64,000 nt of DNA from an uncultured Collinsella sp. (lineage in GTDB: Bacteria > Actinomycetota > Coriobacteriia > Coriobacteriales > Coriobacteriaceae). This document shows positions 1-8,825 of this stretch, one piece after another. Made by a program: the position numbers and the translations under genes. The stretch is taken from positions 1-64,000 of the forward strand of contig CABRFZ010000005.1 of the NCBI GenBank assembly GCA_902470365.1. The letters run 5' to 3'. The stretch's first letter is position 1. Each line of letters begins with the position of its first letter. The notes beneath the pieces are model-generated. The model was not told the DNA's origin. It saw nothing but the letters and a program-made list of their open reading frames with translations, and did not search any database.

Positions 1-1267
1 CTTAGAGGTCCTCGCGCCAGAAGGGCATGCTCATGCAGCGCGGGCCGCCGCGGCCGCGGGAGAGCTCGGCGGAGGGCACGACGAGAAGGTCCAGGCCCTC
101 CTTGTACAGCACGTCGTTGGTGACGGTGTTGCGGGCGTAGACGCAGATCTTGCCGGGCTCGACGCACAGGGTGTTGGAGCCGTCGTTCCACTGCTCGCGG
201 GAGGCCGCGATCGGGTCGCCGCCGCCGCAGGGGATCAGCTTGACCTGGTCGACGCCGGTGGCGTCCTCCAGGACGTGCTCGAGGGTGTCCTCGATCAGGC
301 GGATGTTCACGTCGCCCGGGTTCTTGCCGGCGGTCAGCTCGTAGACGCGCAGGGTGCCCATGATGGCGGGGTGGATCGTGAACTTATCGACGTCGATCTG
401 GGTGAAGACCGTGTCGAGGTGCATGAAGGCGCGCGAGACCGGGATGTCGAAGGCCAGGATGCGCTCGACCTTGGAGTCGGAGTTCCAGAAGATGTTCTGG
501 GCCATGACGTCGATCGCGGCGGCCTGGGTGCGCTGGGAGATGCCGACGGCGAGGGTCTTCTCGTTGATGTTCAGCACGTCGCCGCCCTCGGTGTGGAACT
601 GGCAGTCGCGGCGGAAGTACAGCGAGACGTCCTTGTAGTCGGGGTGGTACTTGAAGATGTACTTGCCGTACAGGGTCTCGCGGTTGCGGGTGACCGAGTA
701 CATGCGGTTGAGGTTGACGCCCTCGCCGATGACCGCGAACGGGTCGCGGGTGAAGTAGAGGTTGGGCATCGGGTCGATGATCAGGTCGGACTCGGACTCG
801 GAGTTGACCAGGGAGTCGAGGGTCGTGGACGCCGTGAGGGGCATGTCGATCTCGGACTTGGTCATGCCGGCCATGGTCTTCTTGACGAACTCGAGGTTGT
901 CCTCGATGGAGTCCAGCTTCTCGCGGACGATCTGCGGCATGTGCTGGCCGCGGATGCCGGCCTCGGCGATGTACTGGTCGGTGAACTCGGCGCGGGCGCC
1001 GGGGACCTGGTCGAACACCTCGGCGACGAGGTTCTCGAGATAGAGGACCTCCACGCCCTGGTCCCTCAGGATCTGGGCGAAGGTGTCGTGCTCCTGCTGC
1101 GCGACCTCCAGGAACGGGACGTCGTCGAACAGGAGTCGCTCGAGCTCGTCGGGCGGCAGGTTGAGGAGCTCGTCGCCGGGACGGTGCAGGCAGACCTTCC
1201 TGAGCTTGCCGATCTCGGAAGGCACGTGCAGACCTTTCGTCATGGCCTCCTACCTTTCTTTCGGGCC
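1..1267. repeat. Long direct repeat, copy 1 (arcA unit)
   Basis: This stretch matches 3090-4356 at a constant offset of 3089 bases, over the arcA coding region and about 24 bases of leader. Translations of several reading frames agree between the copies, so the DNA itself appears identical. The left limit is cut by the window edge. Beyond 1267/4356 the leaders are only partly similar. Confidence 0.9.
2..1243 (-). CDS. arcA: Arginine deiminase, copy 1
   Basis: Hydrolyses L-arginine to citrulline and ammonia in the cytosol, the first step of the fermentative arginine deiminase pathway. The 413-residue protein has the usual family length. Visible motifs are FTRDPF, FHTEGGD (acid and His region), MHLDT and a C-terminal GGPRCMSMPF that holds the nucleophile Cys403. 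The start is preceded by GGTAGGAGGCC on the minus strand. The stop lies 2 bases from the window edge, so any arcB/arcC/arcD genes downstream cannot be seen. The amino-acid sequence is identical to the copy at 3091-4332. Codon use is strongly biased to C/G-ending codons, suggesting high expression. Confidence 0.97.
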   Translation of the reverse strand: MTKGLHVPSEIGKLRKVCLHRPGDELLNLPPDELERLLFDDVPFLEVAQQEHDTFAQILRDQGVEVLYLENLVAEVFDQVPGARAEFTDQYIAEAGIRGQHMPQIVREKLDSIEDNLEFVKKTMAGMTKSEIDMPLTASTTLDSLVNSESESDLIIDPMPNLYFTRDPFAVIGEGVNLNRMYSVTRNRETLYGKYIFKYHPDYKDVSLYFRRDCQFHTEGGDVLNINEKTLAVGISQRTQAAAIDVMAQNIFWNSDSKVERILAFDIPVSRAFMHLDTVFTQIDVDKFTIHPAIMGTLRVYELTAGKNPGDVNIRLIEDTLEHVLEDATGVDQVKLIPCGGGDPIAASREQWNDGSNTLCVEPGKICVYARNTVTNDVLYKEGLDLLVVPSAELSRGRGGPRCMSMPFWREDL

Positions 1268-1279
1268 CTTGTCAGGGCC
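1264..1279 (-). promoter_or_regulatory. Leader hairpin of arcA copy 1
   Basis: GGCCCT and AGGGCC pair around a four-base loop about 20 bases upstream of the arcA start. The second arcA copy has a different sequence at the same place that also forms a hairpin (4353-4365). Function unknown; a leader stabiliser or attenuator is possible. Confidence 0.45.
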
Positions 1280-1727
1280 GATTCGTTAGCGCCCCTCCGT
1301 GTGAGGCGTTATTGCTGACGACATATTTATATCCAAAATCAGCTCATACTTCCACCTTGCCCCCGAACGGTTTTTTATAGGGGGTGAACGGCATACACAT
1401 ATACTTCACGCATGGCACACTTCATCTTAATAAAGCGTATTTACGTGCTTAAACGCGTTTTAATCCTAAAATCAAATGGAACTAAACTTTGTTAAACCAT
1501 CCTCAAATTGCATATTTCCAATAAAGCTATGAATAGAATTAGCGGTTCACACCGCGTCTCAGCCATTTTCATTTTTATTCAGAAAAAAGTTTGTCCTATT
1601 CATTTCTGATAAATAAATTACCGTTTACCAGACGCTTGATACCGTTCACCGGAAACTCAGTATAAGGCCCAGCGGATACCGCCTCGCTTTACGGCCCCAT
1701 TTGTAACAACTTGACTTCTCGGTATAG
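1268..1727. other. AT-rich intergenic region upstream of arcA copy 1
   Basis: No credible gene is seen. Near arcA the region shares blocks with the upstream region of the second copy (GCGCCCCTCCGT, TATATCCAAAA, CCCCCGAACGGT). The middle part, about 1400-1640, is AT-rich. A second GAACGG-type pair in reverse orientation (CCGTTTACC at 1621, CCGTTCACC at 1642, again 21 apart) lies near its far end. Confidence 0.6.
1365..1391 (-). promoter_or_regulatory. GAACGG direct repeat pair upstream of arcA copy 1
   Basis: Two GAACGG hexamers start at 1365 and 1386, a spacing of 21 bases or two helical turns, on the plus strand upstream of arcA. The equivalent region of the second arcA copy keeps both hexamers and the spacing (4454 and 4475) although the bases between have changed. 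This looks like a regulator binding site; the regulator is not known. Confidence 0.5.
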
Positions 1728-1768
1728 AAAAACGGACCCGCTTCCCCTAGGGAAACGGGTCCGTTTTC
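1727..1768 (-). terminator. Terminator after the aminotransferase gene
   Basis: AAAACGGACCCG (1729-1740) pairs perfectly with CGGGTCCGTTTT (1756-1767). Read on the minus strand the stem ends in a T run, about 50 bases past the stop at 1817. It probably also insulates arcA copy 1 from the gene upstream. Confidence 0.85.
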
Positions 1769-1816
1769 GATTATCTTCGGCTAATTTGGATAAGGCCCCC
1801 GAAGACCATCGGAATC

Positions 1817-2941
1817 CTAGCGATCGAACTCCGCCAGCGCCTCGCCCAAAAGCCTCAGGCCCTCGCGCAGAACGTCCTCGCTCGCGCAGTAGCCCAGGCG
1901 TGCGCCGCAGGGAAGCTCAAAACGGCTACCGGGGACCAGCAGCACTCCCCTCTCGGACAGCAGGCGCCTGCAGAACTCCTCGTCATCCTCGGGAATATCC
2001 AGCTGGATAAACGAGGTGGACACGCCCTGCGGGGCCGTCCAGGAAACGCGATGCTGCGTATCGATCCAAGCCTGCGCGATATCGCGGTTGCCAAACACGA
2101 TCTTGCGATTGCGCTCGAGAATCTTATCCTTGTGCTCAAGCACATAGGTCGCCAGAGCATCGTTGAACACGCCGCCGCAGATCATGGTGTAATCGCGATA
2201 GGTACGGATGCGGTTGGACACCTCTTTGTCGGCCAGGACCCAGCCCACGCGGGCCGCAGGTGTCGAATAGGTCTTCGACAACGAGTTGGTGACAATGGCC
2301 CTCTCGTACACGTCGACCATCGACATAAAGGACTCAGTGTTTTCGAGCGGCAGATATACCTCGTCGCACAGCACGTAGGCGCCCACCGAGCGGGCGATCT
2401 CGGCAATCTGGCCGAGCATATCGGCATCGAGCACCGTACCGATGGGGTTAGATGCGTTGTTTATGCAGATAAGCTTGGTGTTGGGACGCACCAAGCGCTT
2501 GAGTTCCTCGATATCGGGCTTCCAGCCGAGTTCCTCGCGAAGCTCCCAATACTCGACCTCGGCGCCCAGCGTGCGCGGAATCTCGTAGAGCGGCGCGTAG
2601 GTGGGCCACTCGGCGATAACATGGTCGCCGGGCTCGACCACAGCCATGATGGCGTTGAGGTTAGCGCCCGTGCAGCCATTGGTCTGCAGAATGTGATCGG
2701 GATTGACCTCCCGACGATACAGCTTGGCAACCTCGGCCTTAAACTCCGGCGAGCCCTCGATCCAGCCGTAGTTCATCTTCTCGCGGTCCAGGCGCTCGTA
2801 GAACGTGGCGCCGTCCTGTTCATCGAGCGCGCGCAGCTCGCCCATGGTGAGCGACGAGATCGTCGACTGGGCGATGTCCCACGTGGCGCTCTTCTCCCAA
2901 ACGTTGAGCCATTCCTCAACGCCAATCGTCTTGATGTCCAT
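1817..2941 (-). CDS. PLP-dependent aminotransferase, class I/II
   Basis: A 374-residue fold-type I aminotransferase. It shows the NASNPIG substrate/PLP loop, the CDEVYLP segment with the PLP-pyridine Asp, and SLSKTYSTPAARVGW, where the Lys forms the internal aldimine. The start was placed at 2941 because GTAAGGAG precedes it with good spacing; an upstream start at 2995 has no such site. It sits between two identical arcA genes on the same strand, so a role in metabolism of arginine or an arginine-derived product is possible, but the amino donor and acceptor cannot be read from sequence. It resembles aspartate or capreomycidine-synthase-like members only in a general way. Confidence 0.85.
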   Translation of the reverse strand: MDIKTIGVEEWLNVWEKSATWDIAQSTISSLTMGELRALDEQDGATFYERLDREKMNYGWIEGSPEFKAEVAKLYRREVNPDHILQTNGCTGANLNAIMAVVEPGDHVIAEWPTYAPLYEIPRTLGAEVEYWELREELGWKPDIEELKRLVRPNTKLICINNASNPIGTVLDADMLGQIAEIARSVGAYVLCDEVYLPLENTESFMSMVDVYERAIVTNSLSKTYSTPAARVGWVLADKEVSNRIRTYRDYTMICGGVFNDALATYVLEHKDKILERNRKIVFGNRDIAQAWIDTQHRVSWTAPQGVSTSFIQLDIPEDDEEFCRRLLSERGVLLVPGSRFELPCGARLGYCASEDVLREGLRLLGEALAEFDR

Positions 2942-2996
2942 GGCCAAGCTCCTTACAAAAGCAGTCATCCAATCGTGTTGACGTTCCTCATACAAG

Positions 2997-3030
2997 ATTG
3001 GGGCGGTGCGAAAACCCGCACCGCCCCAAT
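2997..3030 (-). terminator. Strong hairpin between arcA copy 2 and the aminotransferase
   Basis: A perfect 14-bp stem (2997-3010 with 3017-3030) and six-base loop lies about 60 bases past the arcA copy 2 stop and upstream of the aminotransferase start. There is no T run on the minus strand, so it may be a weak terminator or an RNA-processing/stability stem rather than a classical terminator. Confidence 0.6.
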
Positions 3031-3089
3031 GGGAGACATCTAATGGCAGCTAGATGTATGTATTATGACCTGTACGGGTCCTTGAAGAC

Positions 3090-4356
3090 CTTAGAGGTCC
3101 TCGCGCCAGAAGGGCATGCTCATGCAGCGCGGGCCGCCGCGGCCGCGGGAGAGCTCGGCGGAGGGCACGACGAGAAGGTCCAGGCCCTCCTTGTACAGCA
3201 CGTCGTTGGTGACGGTGTTGCGGGCGTAGACGCAGATCTTGCCGGGCTCGACGCACAGGGTGTTGGAGCCGTCGTTCCACTGCTCGCGGGAGGCCGCGAT
3301 CGGGTCGCCGCCGCCGCAGGGGATCAGCTTGACCTGGTCGACGCCGGTGGCGTCCTCCAGGACGTGCTCGAGGGTGTCCTCGATCAGGCGGATGTTCACG
3401 TCGCCCGGGTTCTTGCCGGCGGTCAGCTCGTAGACGCGCAGGGTGCCCATGATGGCGGGGTGGATCGTGAACTTATCGACGTCGATCTGGGTGAAGACCG
3501 TGTCGAGGTGCATGAAGGCGCGCGAGACCGGGATGTCGAAGGCCAGGATGCGCTCGACCTTGGAGTCGGAGTTCCAGAAGATGTTCTGGGCCATGACGTC
3601 GATCGCGGCGGCCTGGGTGCGCTGGGAGATGCCGACGGCGAGGGTCTTCTCGTTGATGTTCAGCACGTCGCCGCCCTCGGTGTGGAACTGGCAGTCGCGG
3701 CGGAAGTACAGCGAGACGTCCTTGTAGTCGGGGTGGTACTTGAAGATGTACTTGCCGTACAGGGTCTCGCGGTTGCGGGTGACCGAGTACATGCGGTTGA
3801 GGTTGACGCCCTCGCCGATGACCGCGAACGGGTCGCGGGTGAAGTAGAGGTTGGGCATCGGGTCGATGATCAGGTCGGACTCGGACTCGGAGTTGACCAG
3901 GGAGTCGAGGGTCGTGGACGCCGTGAGGGGCATGTCGATCTCGGACTTGGTCATGCCGGCCATGGTCTTCTTGACGAACTCGAGGTTGTCCTCGATGGAG
4001 TCCAGCTTCTCGCGGACGATCTGCGGCATGTGCTGGCCGCGGATGCCGGCCTCGGCGATGTACTGGTCGGTGAACTCGGCGCGGGCGCCGGGGACCTGGT
4101 CGAACACCTCGGCGACGAGGTTCTCGAGATAGAGGACCTCCACGCCCTGGTCCCTCAGGATCTGGGCGAAGGTGTCGTGCTCCTGCTGCGCGACCTCCAG
4201 GAACGGGACGTCGTCGAACAGGAGTCGCTCGAGCTCGTCGGGCGGCAGGTTGAGGAGCTCGTCGCCGGGACGGTGCAGGCAGACCTTCCTGAGCTTGCCG
4301 ATCTCGGAAGGCACGTGCAGACCTTTCGTCATGGCCTCCTACCTTTCTTTCGGGCC
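3090..4356. repeat. Long direct repeat, copy 2 (arcA unit)
   Basis: Partner of 1-1267. The identity ends at 4356, where copy 1 reads C and this copy reads T, and the leaders then diverge while keeping short common blocks. Identical genes with older-looking flanks suggest gene conversion. Confidence 0.9.
3091..4332 (-). CDS. arcA: Arginine deiminase, copy 2
   Basis: Identical in amino-acid sequence to the copy at 2-1243, with the same catalytic motifs and the nucleophile at Cys403, so it should carry out the same arginine-to-citrulline reaction. It is first in a run of three minus-strand genes (arcA, aminotransferase, arcA). Its ribosome site GGTAGGAGGCC is shared with copy 1. The upstream region differs from that of copy 1 outside a few conserved blocks, so the two genes could be controlled slightly differently. 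No arcB, arcC or arcD is visible next to it, which is unusual for this pathway. Confidence 0.97.
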   Translation of the reverse strand: MTKGLHVPSEIGKLRKVCLHRPGDELLNLPPDELERLLFDDVPFLEVAQQEHDTFAQILRDQGVEVLYLENLVAEVFDQVPGARAEFTDQYIAEAGIRGQHMPQIVREKLDSIEDNLEFVKKTMAGMTKSEIDMPLTASTTLDSLVNSESESDLIIDPMPNLYFTRDPFAVIGEGVNLNRMYSVTRNRETLYGKYIFKYHPDYKDVSLYFRRDCQFHTEGGDVLNINEKTLAVGISQRTQAAAIDVMAQNIFWNSDSKVERILAFDIPVSRAFMHLDTVFTQIDVDKFTIHPAIMGTLRVYELTAGKNPGDVNIRLIEDTLEHVLEDATGVDQVKLIPCGGGDPIAASREQWNDGSNTLCVEPGKICVYARNTVTNDVLYKEGLDLLVVPSAELSRGRGGPRCMSMPFWREDL

Positions 4357-4365
4357 TTACTGGCC
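4353..4365 (-). promoter_or_regulatory. Leader hairpin of arcA copy 2
   Basis: GGCC pairs with GGCC around a five-base loop in the same place as the copy 1 leader hairpin, with different sequence. Confidence 0.35.
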
Positions 4366-4453
4366 GAATGTATCAGCGCCCCTCCGTATGGGACGCTGCT
4401 TGCTGACAGCTCTAGTTATATCCAAAAACCACCTGCAATTCCACCTCGCCCCC

Positions 4454-4483
4454 GAACGGTCAGCAATGTGCGATGAACGGTAT
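4454..4483 (-). promoter_or_regulatory. GAACGG direct repeat pair upstream of arcA copy 2
   Basis: GAACGG starts at 4454 and 4475, the same 21-base spacing as upstream of copy 1. The second half reads GAACGGTAT, whose complement ATACCGTTC also occurs at 1639, 4786 and 34549 in other intergenic regions. Confidence 0.5.
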
Positions 4484-4883
4484 ATCGCATATGATTCCCC
4501 CATGATGCACTTCGGTTCTCTAAAGCAGGTTTTCAAAGGTAAATGTTCTTATTTCTAAGGAATTAAGCTAGATTGCACAAATATTTTCATGTTTAGGAAT
4601 TGCATAGCTAAAACGGTTTTCTGCATATATATGTCGTTTGTCCATGAATCAATTTGGATTCGATTATATTCAGCTCGCAATCATTCTTATTCATACATCC
4701 TCACCAGTTGAGTATGGATATAGATTGTTTCCAAACGAGTTGGGCAGTTAGTTGCATGCCTTGGCAGCGTAAGAAGTAGGTAAAGATACCGTTCGCGCGA
4801 TGCGTCCGTGCCACAGGTCGACTAAATTGAGACAATAGTGATTAGTGTTAGGCTACCGTCCCTTGTGGGGACTGAACGGACAG
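4484..4883. other. Intergenic region between arcA copy 2 and ppk1
   Basis: No gene seen. The part 4545-4740 is AT-rich. ATACCGTTC at 4786-4794 matches the arcA-upstream motif. TTGAGA near 4827 and TAGGCT near 4849 could be a weak promoter for ppk1, but this is only a guess. Confidence 0.4.
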
Positions 4884-7292
4884 ATGCATATGCCGAGCAA
4901 AATCGAAAAGAAGCAAGCCGCCGCAAAGCTGCGCAAATCGCCGCGCGACTTCTCGTACACGCAAAACCGTGAGCTCAGCTGGCTACGCTTTGACAACCGC
5001 GTGCTCGACGAAGCCTTCGACGAAACCGTTCCGTTATTCGAGCGACTAAAGTTCGTCTCGATCTTCGAGTCCAACCTCGACGAGTTCCTTATGGTGCGCG
5101 TGGGCGGCCTGTCCGATCTGGCAGAGCTCAAAAAGCAACCTGTCGACAACAAGAGCAATATGACCGCCTCCGAACAGGTCGATGCTGTCATGGCCGAAAT
5201 GCCCGGGCTCCTTACCCGTTGGGAGTCCATCTTTAAGAGCATCGAGGGCAAGCTCGACACCTTGGGCGTTCACCGTGCCCGCATCGATTCGCTTACGCCC
5301 GAGGAGCGCACCTTTGTAACCCGCTACTTCCAGGCCTACGTGTCGCCGGTCATCTCGCCGCTGGTCATCGATCCTCGCCACCCCTTCCCCAACCTACGCA
5401 ATGGCGCGCTCTATCTGGCCTGTGGTCTGGACGGCGCCACCGACGAGGAGAGCCTGCTGGGCCTTATCGAGATTCCCGCCTCGATGAACCGCGTGGTCGA
5501 GATCCCCTCGCCCACCGGCACCTACTCCTACATCTTGCTCGAGGACGTCATCCTCGCCTGCCTGGACAGCTGCTTTGGCTCCTATAAGCCGCTGGATCGT
5601 GCGCTGATCCGCGTCACCCGCAACGCCGACATCGATCCGGACGGCGAGGGCGTCGAAGAGGAAGAGGACTACCGCCAGCACATGAAGCGCATCCTCAAGA
5701 AGCGCCTGCGTCTGCAGCCGGTAGTGCTCGCGGTCTCGGGGTCGCTCGAAAAAGCAACGCTCAAGACTATCCGCAAGGCGCTCGAGCTCTCGCGTCGCTC
5801 GGTCTTTACCTGCGATATCCCGCTCGACCTGGGCTACGTCTTTGGCATTGAGGGCAAGATTCCCGAGCACCTGCGCAACGAGCTGCTCTTTACGCCGTTT
5901 AAGCCGCAGCCCAACCCCACCATCGATATGACCCGCTCCATCCGCGAACAGGTACTGCAGGGCGACAAGCTGCTCTTTTATCCCTACGAGGCCATGAACC
6001 CCTTCCTGGATCTGGTGCACGAGGCCGCCTACGACCCCGAGTGCATCTCGCTGCGCATCACGCTCTACCGCGTGGCAAAGCAGAGCCGTCTGTGCGAGTC
6101 GTTGATCGATGCTGCCGAGAACGGCAAAGAGGTCACGGTGCTCATGGAGCTCCGCGCGCGCTTTGACGAGCAGAACAACATCGAGTGGGCCGAGCGTCTG
6201 GAAGAAGCGGGCTGCACCGTCATCTACGGCTCCGAGGGCTTTAAGTGCCACTCAAAGATCTGCCAGCTCACTTATCGCGAGGGTATGGCGCTTACACGCC
6301 TGACGCTCTTGGGCACCGGCAACTTTAACGAGAAGACGGCCAAGCTCTACAGCGACTTTATGCTCATGACCGCCCATCCCGGCATCGGTGAGGACGCCAA
6401 CCTGTTCTTCCGCAACCTGTCGCTGGGCAATCTGCGCGGCGATTACCGCTTCCTGGGCGTGGCACCCGTGGGCCTGAAGCCGCTCATCATGCGCGGCCTG
6501 GATCGCGAGATCCAGCGCGCCCTCGCTGGCGAGCCCGCCCGTGTGTTCTTTAAGCTCAACTCGCTCACCGACCGCGAGGTCATCGACAAAATCGCCGAGG
6601 CATCGTGTGCCGGCGTGCGCGTAGACATGATCATCCGCGGCATCTCGTGCCTCAAGCCCGGTGTTCCTGGCAAGACCGAGAACGTGCATGTCCGCTCCAT
6701 CGTCGGACGCTTTTTGGAGCACGCGCGCGTCTATGCTTTCGGCGTGGACTCGGACATGATTTACCTGAGCTCGGCAGACATGATGACACGCAACACCGAG
6801 CACCGCGTGGAAATCGCCTTCCCTGTGCTCGACCCCACCTGCCGCGCCCTGGTACACGAGTACATGGGCATGCAGCTGCGGGACAACGTGAAGGCCCGCA
6901 GCCTCACGAGCGACGGCACCTGGGTCCCCGTGGAGCGTGCAGAGGGTGAGAAACCCTTCAACTCGCAGGAAGCCCTGCTGGAGCGTGCCTATCGCAACGC
7001 CGAGGCCGCGCCCGAGCCCGTCATTGAGGCGGAACCTGCCCCCGAGGCCGAGCCGCAGCCAGTAGCACCCAAGGTCCAAGAGGTCCAGGCGACCGTCATT
7101 GAGCCCGAGCCTGCACCTGCACCTCAGCCCGATCCGCAGGTCATCAAGCCCGCACCCGAGACGAGCGCCCGTCGCGATAAGCCCGCCGGCAAGACCAAGG
7201 CCATCGAGCGCCATCGCCCCGGCCGCGTGCGCATGGGCCTGGGTCTGATCGGCCTGGGTCTTAAGACGCTCATTACAGGCAAGACGAAATAG
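4884..7292 (+). CDS. ppk1: Polyphosphate kinase (PPK1)
   Basis: Reversibly transfers the gamma-phosphate of ATP onto inorganic polyphosphate. The order of parts is the PPK1 N-terminal helical domain (NRELSWLRFDNRVLDEA), the middle domain, then two phospholipase-D-like C-terminal domains. The phospho-accepting His is at about residue 456 (FKCHSKICQ) and the second active-site His at about 613 (FLEHARVYAF). At about 802 residues it is longer than the common 690-720, because the last 105 or so residues are a Pro/Glu/Ala-rich tail ending in a basic segment. The start is uncertain: ATG at 4884 or 4890, or GTG at 4845; no strong Shine-Dalgarno decides. Confidence 0.95.
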   Translation: MHMPSKIEKKQAAAKLRKSPRDFSYTQNRELSWLRFDNRVLDEAFDETVPLFERLKFVSIFESNLDEFLMVRVGGLSDLAELKKQPVDNKSNMTASEQVDAVMAEMPGLLTRWESIFKSIEGKLDTLGVHRARIDSLTPEERTFVTRYFQAYVSPVISPLVIDPRHPFPNLRNGALYLACGLDGATDEESLLGLIEIPASMNRVVEIPSPTGTYSYILLEDVILACLDSCFGSYKPLDRALIRVTRNADIDPDGEGVEEEEDYRQHMKRILKKRLRLQPVVLAVSGSLEKATLKTIRKALELSRRSVFTCDIPLDLGYVFGIEGKIPEHLRNELLFTPFKPQPNPTIDMTRSIREQVLQGDKLLFYPYEAMNPFLDLVHEAAYDPECISLRITLYRVAKQSRLCESLIDAAENGKEVTVLMELRARFDEQNNIEWAERLEEAGCTVIYGSEGFKCHSKICQLTYREGMALTRLTLLGTGNFNEKTAKLYSDFMLMTAHPGIGEDANLFFRNLSLGNLRGDYRFLGVAPVGLKPLIMRGLDREIQRALAGEPARVFFKLNSLTDREVIDKIAEASCAGVRVDMIIRGISCLKPGVPGKTENVHVRSIVGRFLEHARVYAFGVDSDMIYLSSADMMTRNTEHRVEIAFPVLDPTCRALVHEYMGMQLRDNVKARSLTSDGTWVPVERAEGEKPFNSQEALLERAYRNAEAAPEPVIEAEPAPEAEPQPVAPKVQEVQATVIEPEPAPAPQPDPQVIKPAPETSARRDKPAGKTKAIERHRPGRVRMGLGLIGLGLKTLITGKTK

Positions 7293-7316
7293 TCGTTTGT
7301 AGAAGCAGTTTGTAGA

Positions 7317-7360
7317 AGCGCCCCGCATTTGAGGAAAGCCTCGGATGCGGGGCGCTTTTC
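7317..7360 (+). terminator. Terminator after ppk1
   Basis: AGCGCCCCGCAT pairs with ATGCGGGGCGCT around a 16-base loop, followed by TTTTC, 25 bases past the ppk1 stop. Confidence 0.9.
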
Positions 7361-7405
7361 CCTGCTACCATGGTGCGAACAACAACGCGAATGACAGGCA
7401 GGAAT

Positions 7406-8719
7406 ATGAAGCTCACTATAGAATCGATGACCTACGGCGCCGACGGGCTGGCGCACGCCGACAACGGCAAGGCCGTCTTTGTGCAGGGCGCCGTGGCAGG
7501 CGACACCGTCGAGGCCGAGGTCGTACAGGACGGCAAGTCGTTCATGCGTGCCCGCACCACCGAGATTCTGGAGCCAAGCCCCGATCGCATTCAGCCTCCC
7601 TGCCCCTTCGTGGGCATCTGCGGCGGCTGCTCGTGGGGCAATCTCTCACGCACGGCACAGCTCGCCGCCAAGGAGCAAAATCTGCGCTCCACGCTCGAGC
7701 GTATCGGCAAGTTCAGCCCCGATCAAGTCGATAAACTGGTGCAACCCATCCGCCACACCAAGGATGATTGGGGCTACCGCAATAAAATCGAACTCGAGCC
7801 GACCGTTGTAAACGGCCGCGTGCGTCTTGGCATGCACGGTGTCGATCCTCGCAAGATCGTGACCATCGATTCGTGCCCGTTGTTCGACAAACGCTTCCCC
7901 AAGGCACTCAAATCGGTCGTCGGCGCGCTCAATTATCTGAGCGGCAGCCACGACCTGGGCCTTGAGCGCGTGGGCATTCGCGCCTCGCGTCGCACCAAGG
8001 CACTCGAGGTGGCGCTCTGGACGCCTACGGGCTCTTTCCCGCGCTCGCAAGTCTCGCGCGTGTTGGCAGACGCCGCGCACCCCACAAGTGTCGTGCGCGT
8101 GATGAGCAAGGGCGAAAAGAAGGCCCGCCGTGTCTCCAAGGTCGAAATGCTCGCCGGCGAGGGTTCCTGGACCGAGAACATCGCCGACGGCCAAATGCGT
8201 CTTTCGGCCCCGTCGTTCTTCCAGGTCAACACCAAGGGTGCCGAGATTTTGATCGAGCTTGTCATGGAAGCGCTCGACCCGCAGGAAGACGAGCTTGCCG
8301 TGGACCTGTACTGCGGTGCCGGTACCTTTACCCTGCCGCTCGCCCGCCGCTGCGACTTTGTCGCCGCCGTCGAGGCCTACGGCCCGGCCGTGCGCGACCT
8401 GCGCCGCAACCTTGAGATCAACAAGCTCGATAACGTCGACGTCATTGGCGGAGACGCGGTGCGCGAGTTCCCCGACCAGGATGCCGACGTCTTGGTGGTC
8501 GACCCGCCGCGCGCAGGCCTCGCCCCCGAAGCGATCGACCTTATCGCCAGCACGAGTGCCCGCGATGTCGCCTACGTGAGCTGCGACCCGGCCACCCTGG
8601 CGCGCGATCTCAAACGCTTTGTCGAAGAAGGCACCTTCTCCCCCGTAAAGATCACGCCAGTCGACCTGTTCCCACAAACCTTCCACTGCGAGACCGTCGT
8701 CCACCTTAGGCGCAACTAG
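7406..8719 (+). CDS. 23S rRNA/tRNA m5U methyltransferase, RlmD/TrmA family
   Basis: SAM-dependent methylation of a uridine C5 in rRNA or tRNA. The 437-residue protein starts with a TRAM-like RNA-binding segment. Four cysteines fit an iron-sulfur cluster of the RlmD type (C66, C72, C75 in CPFVGICGGC, and C157). The SAM motif is DLYCGAGTFTLPLA, followed by VDPPRAGL and YVSCDPATLA with the catalytic Cys393. The start at 7406 was preferred over ATG codons at 7370 and 7391 because the TRAM segment begins there, though the ribosome site (GGCAGGAAT) is close. Whether it acts on rRNA or tRNA cannot be settled by reading. Confidence 0.9.
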   Translation: MKLTIESMTYGADGLAHADNGKAVFVQGAVAGDTVEAEVVQDGKSFMRARTTEILEPSPDRIQPPCPFVGICGGCSWGNLSRTAQLAAKEQNLRSTLERIGKFSPDQVDKLVQPIRHTKDDWGYRNKIELEPTVVNGRVRLGMHGVDPRKIVTIDSCPLFDKRFPKALKSVVGALNYLSGSHDLGLERVGIRASRRTKALEVALWTPTGSFPRSQVSRVLADAAHPTSVVRVMSKGEKKARRVSKVEMLAGEGSWTENIADGQMRLSAPSFFQVNTKGAEILIELVMEALDPQEDELAVDLYCGAGTFTLPLARRCDFVAAVEAYGPAVRDLRRNLEINKLDNVDVIGGDAVREFPDQDADVLVVDPPRAGLAPEAIDLIASTSARDVAYVSCDPATLARDLKRFVEEGTFSPVKITPVDLFPQTFHCETVVHLRRN

Positions 8720-8825
8720 CTACTTAATCATTGCTCAGAAAAATCATTGGGAAATCGAGCGTGGCAAGCGGAGGTCTTCGGGGTATAAGACGGCTAATTG
8801 TATGCCGCCTATGAAAGGAACCCTC

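Noticed and set aside
275..1318. Long plus-strand frame opposite arcA (and the matching one at 2998-4476)
   Set aside because: It runs antisense to a clear arginine deiminase gene; the biased GC codon pattern of arcA opens the opposite frame. No ribosome site or recognisable domain.
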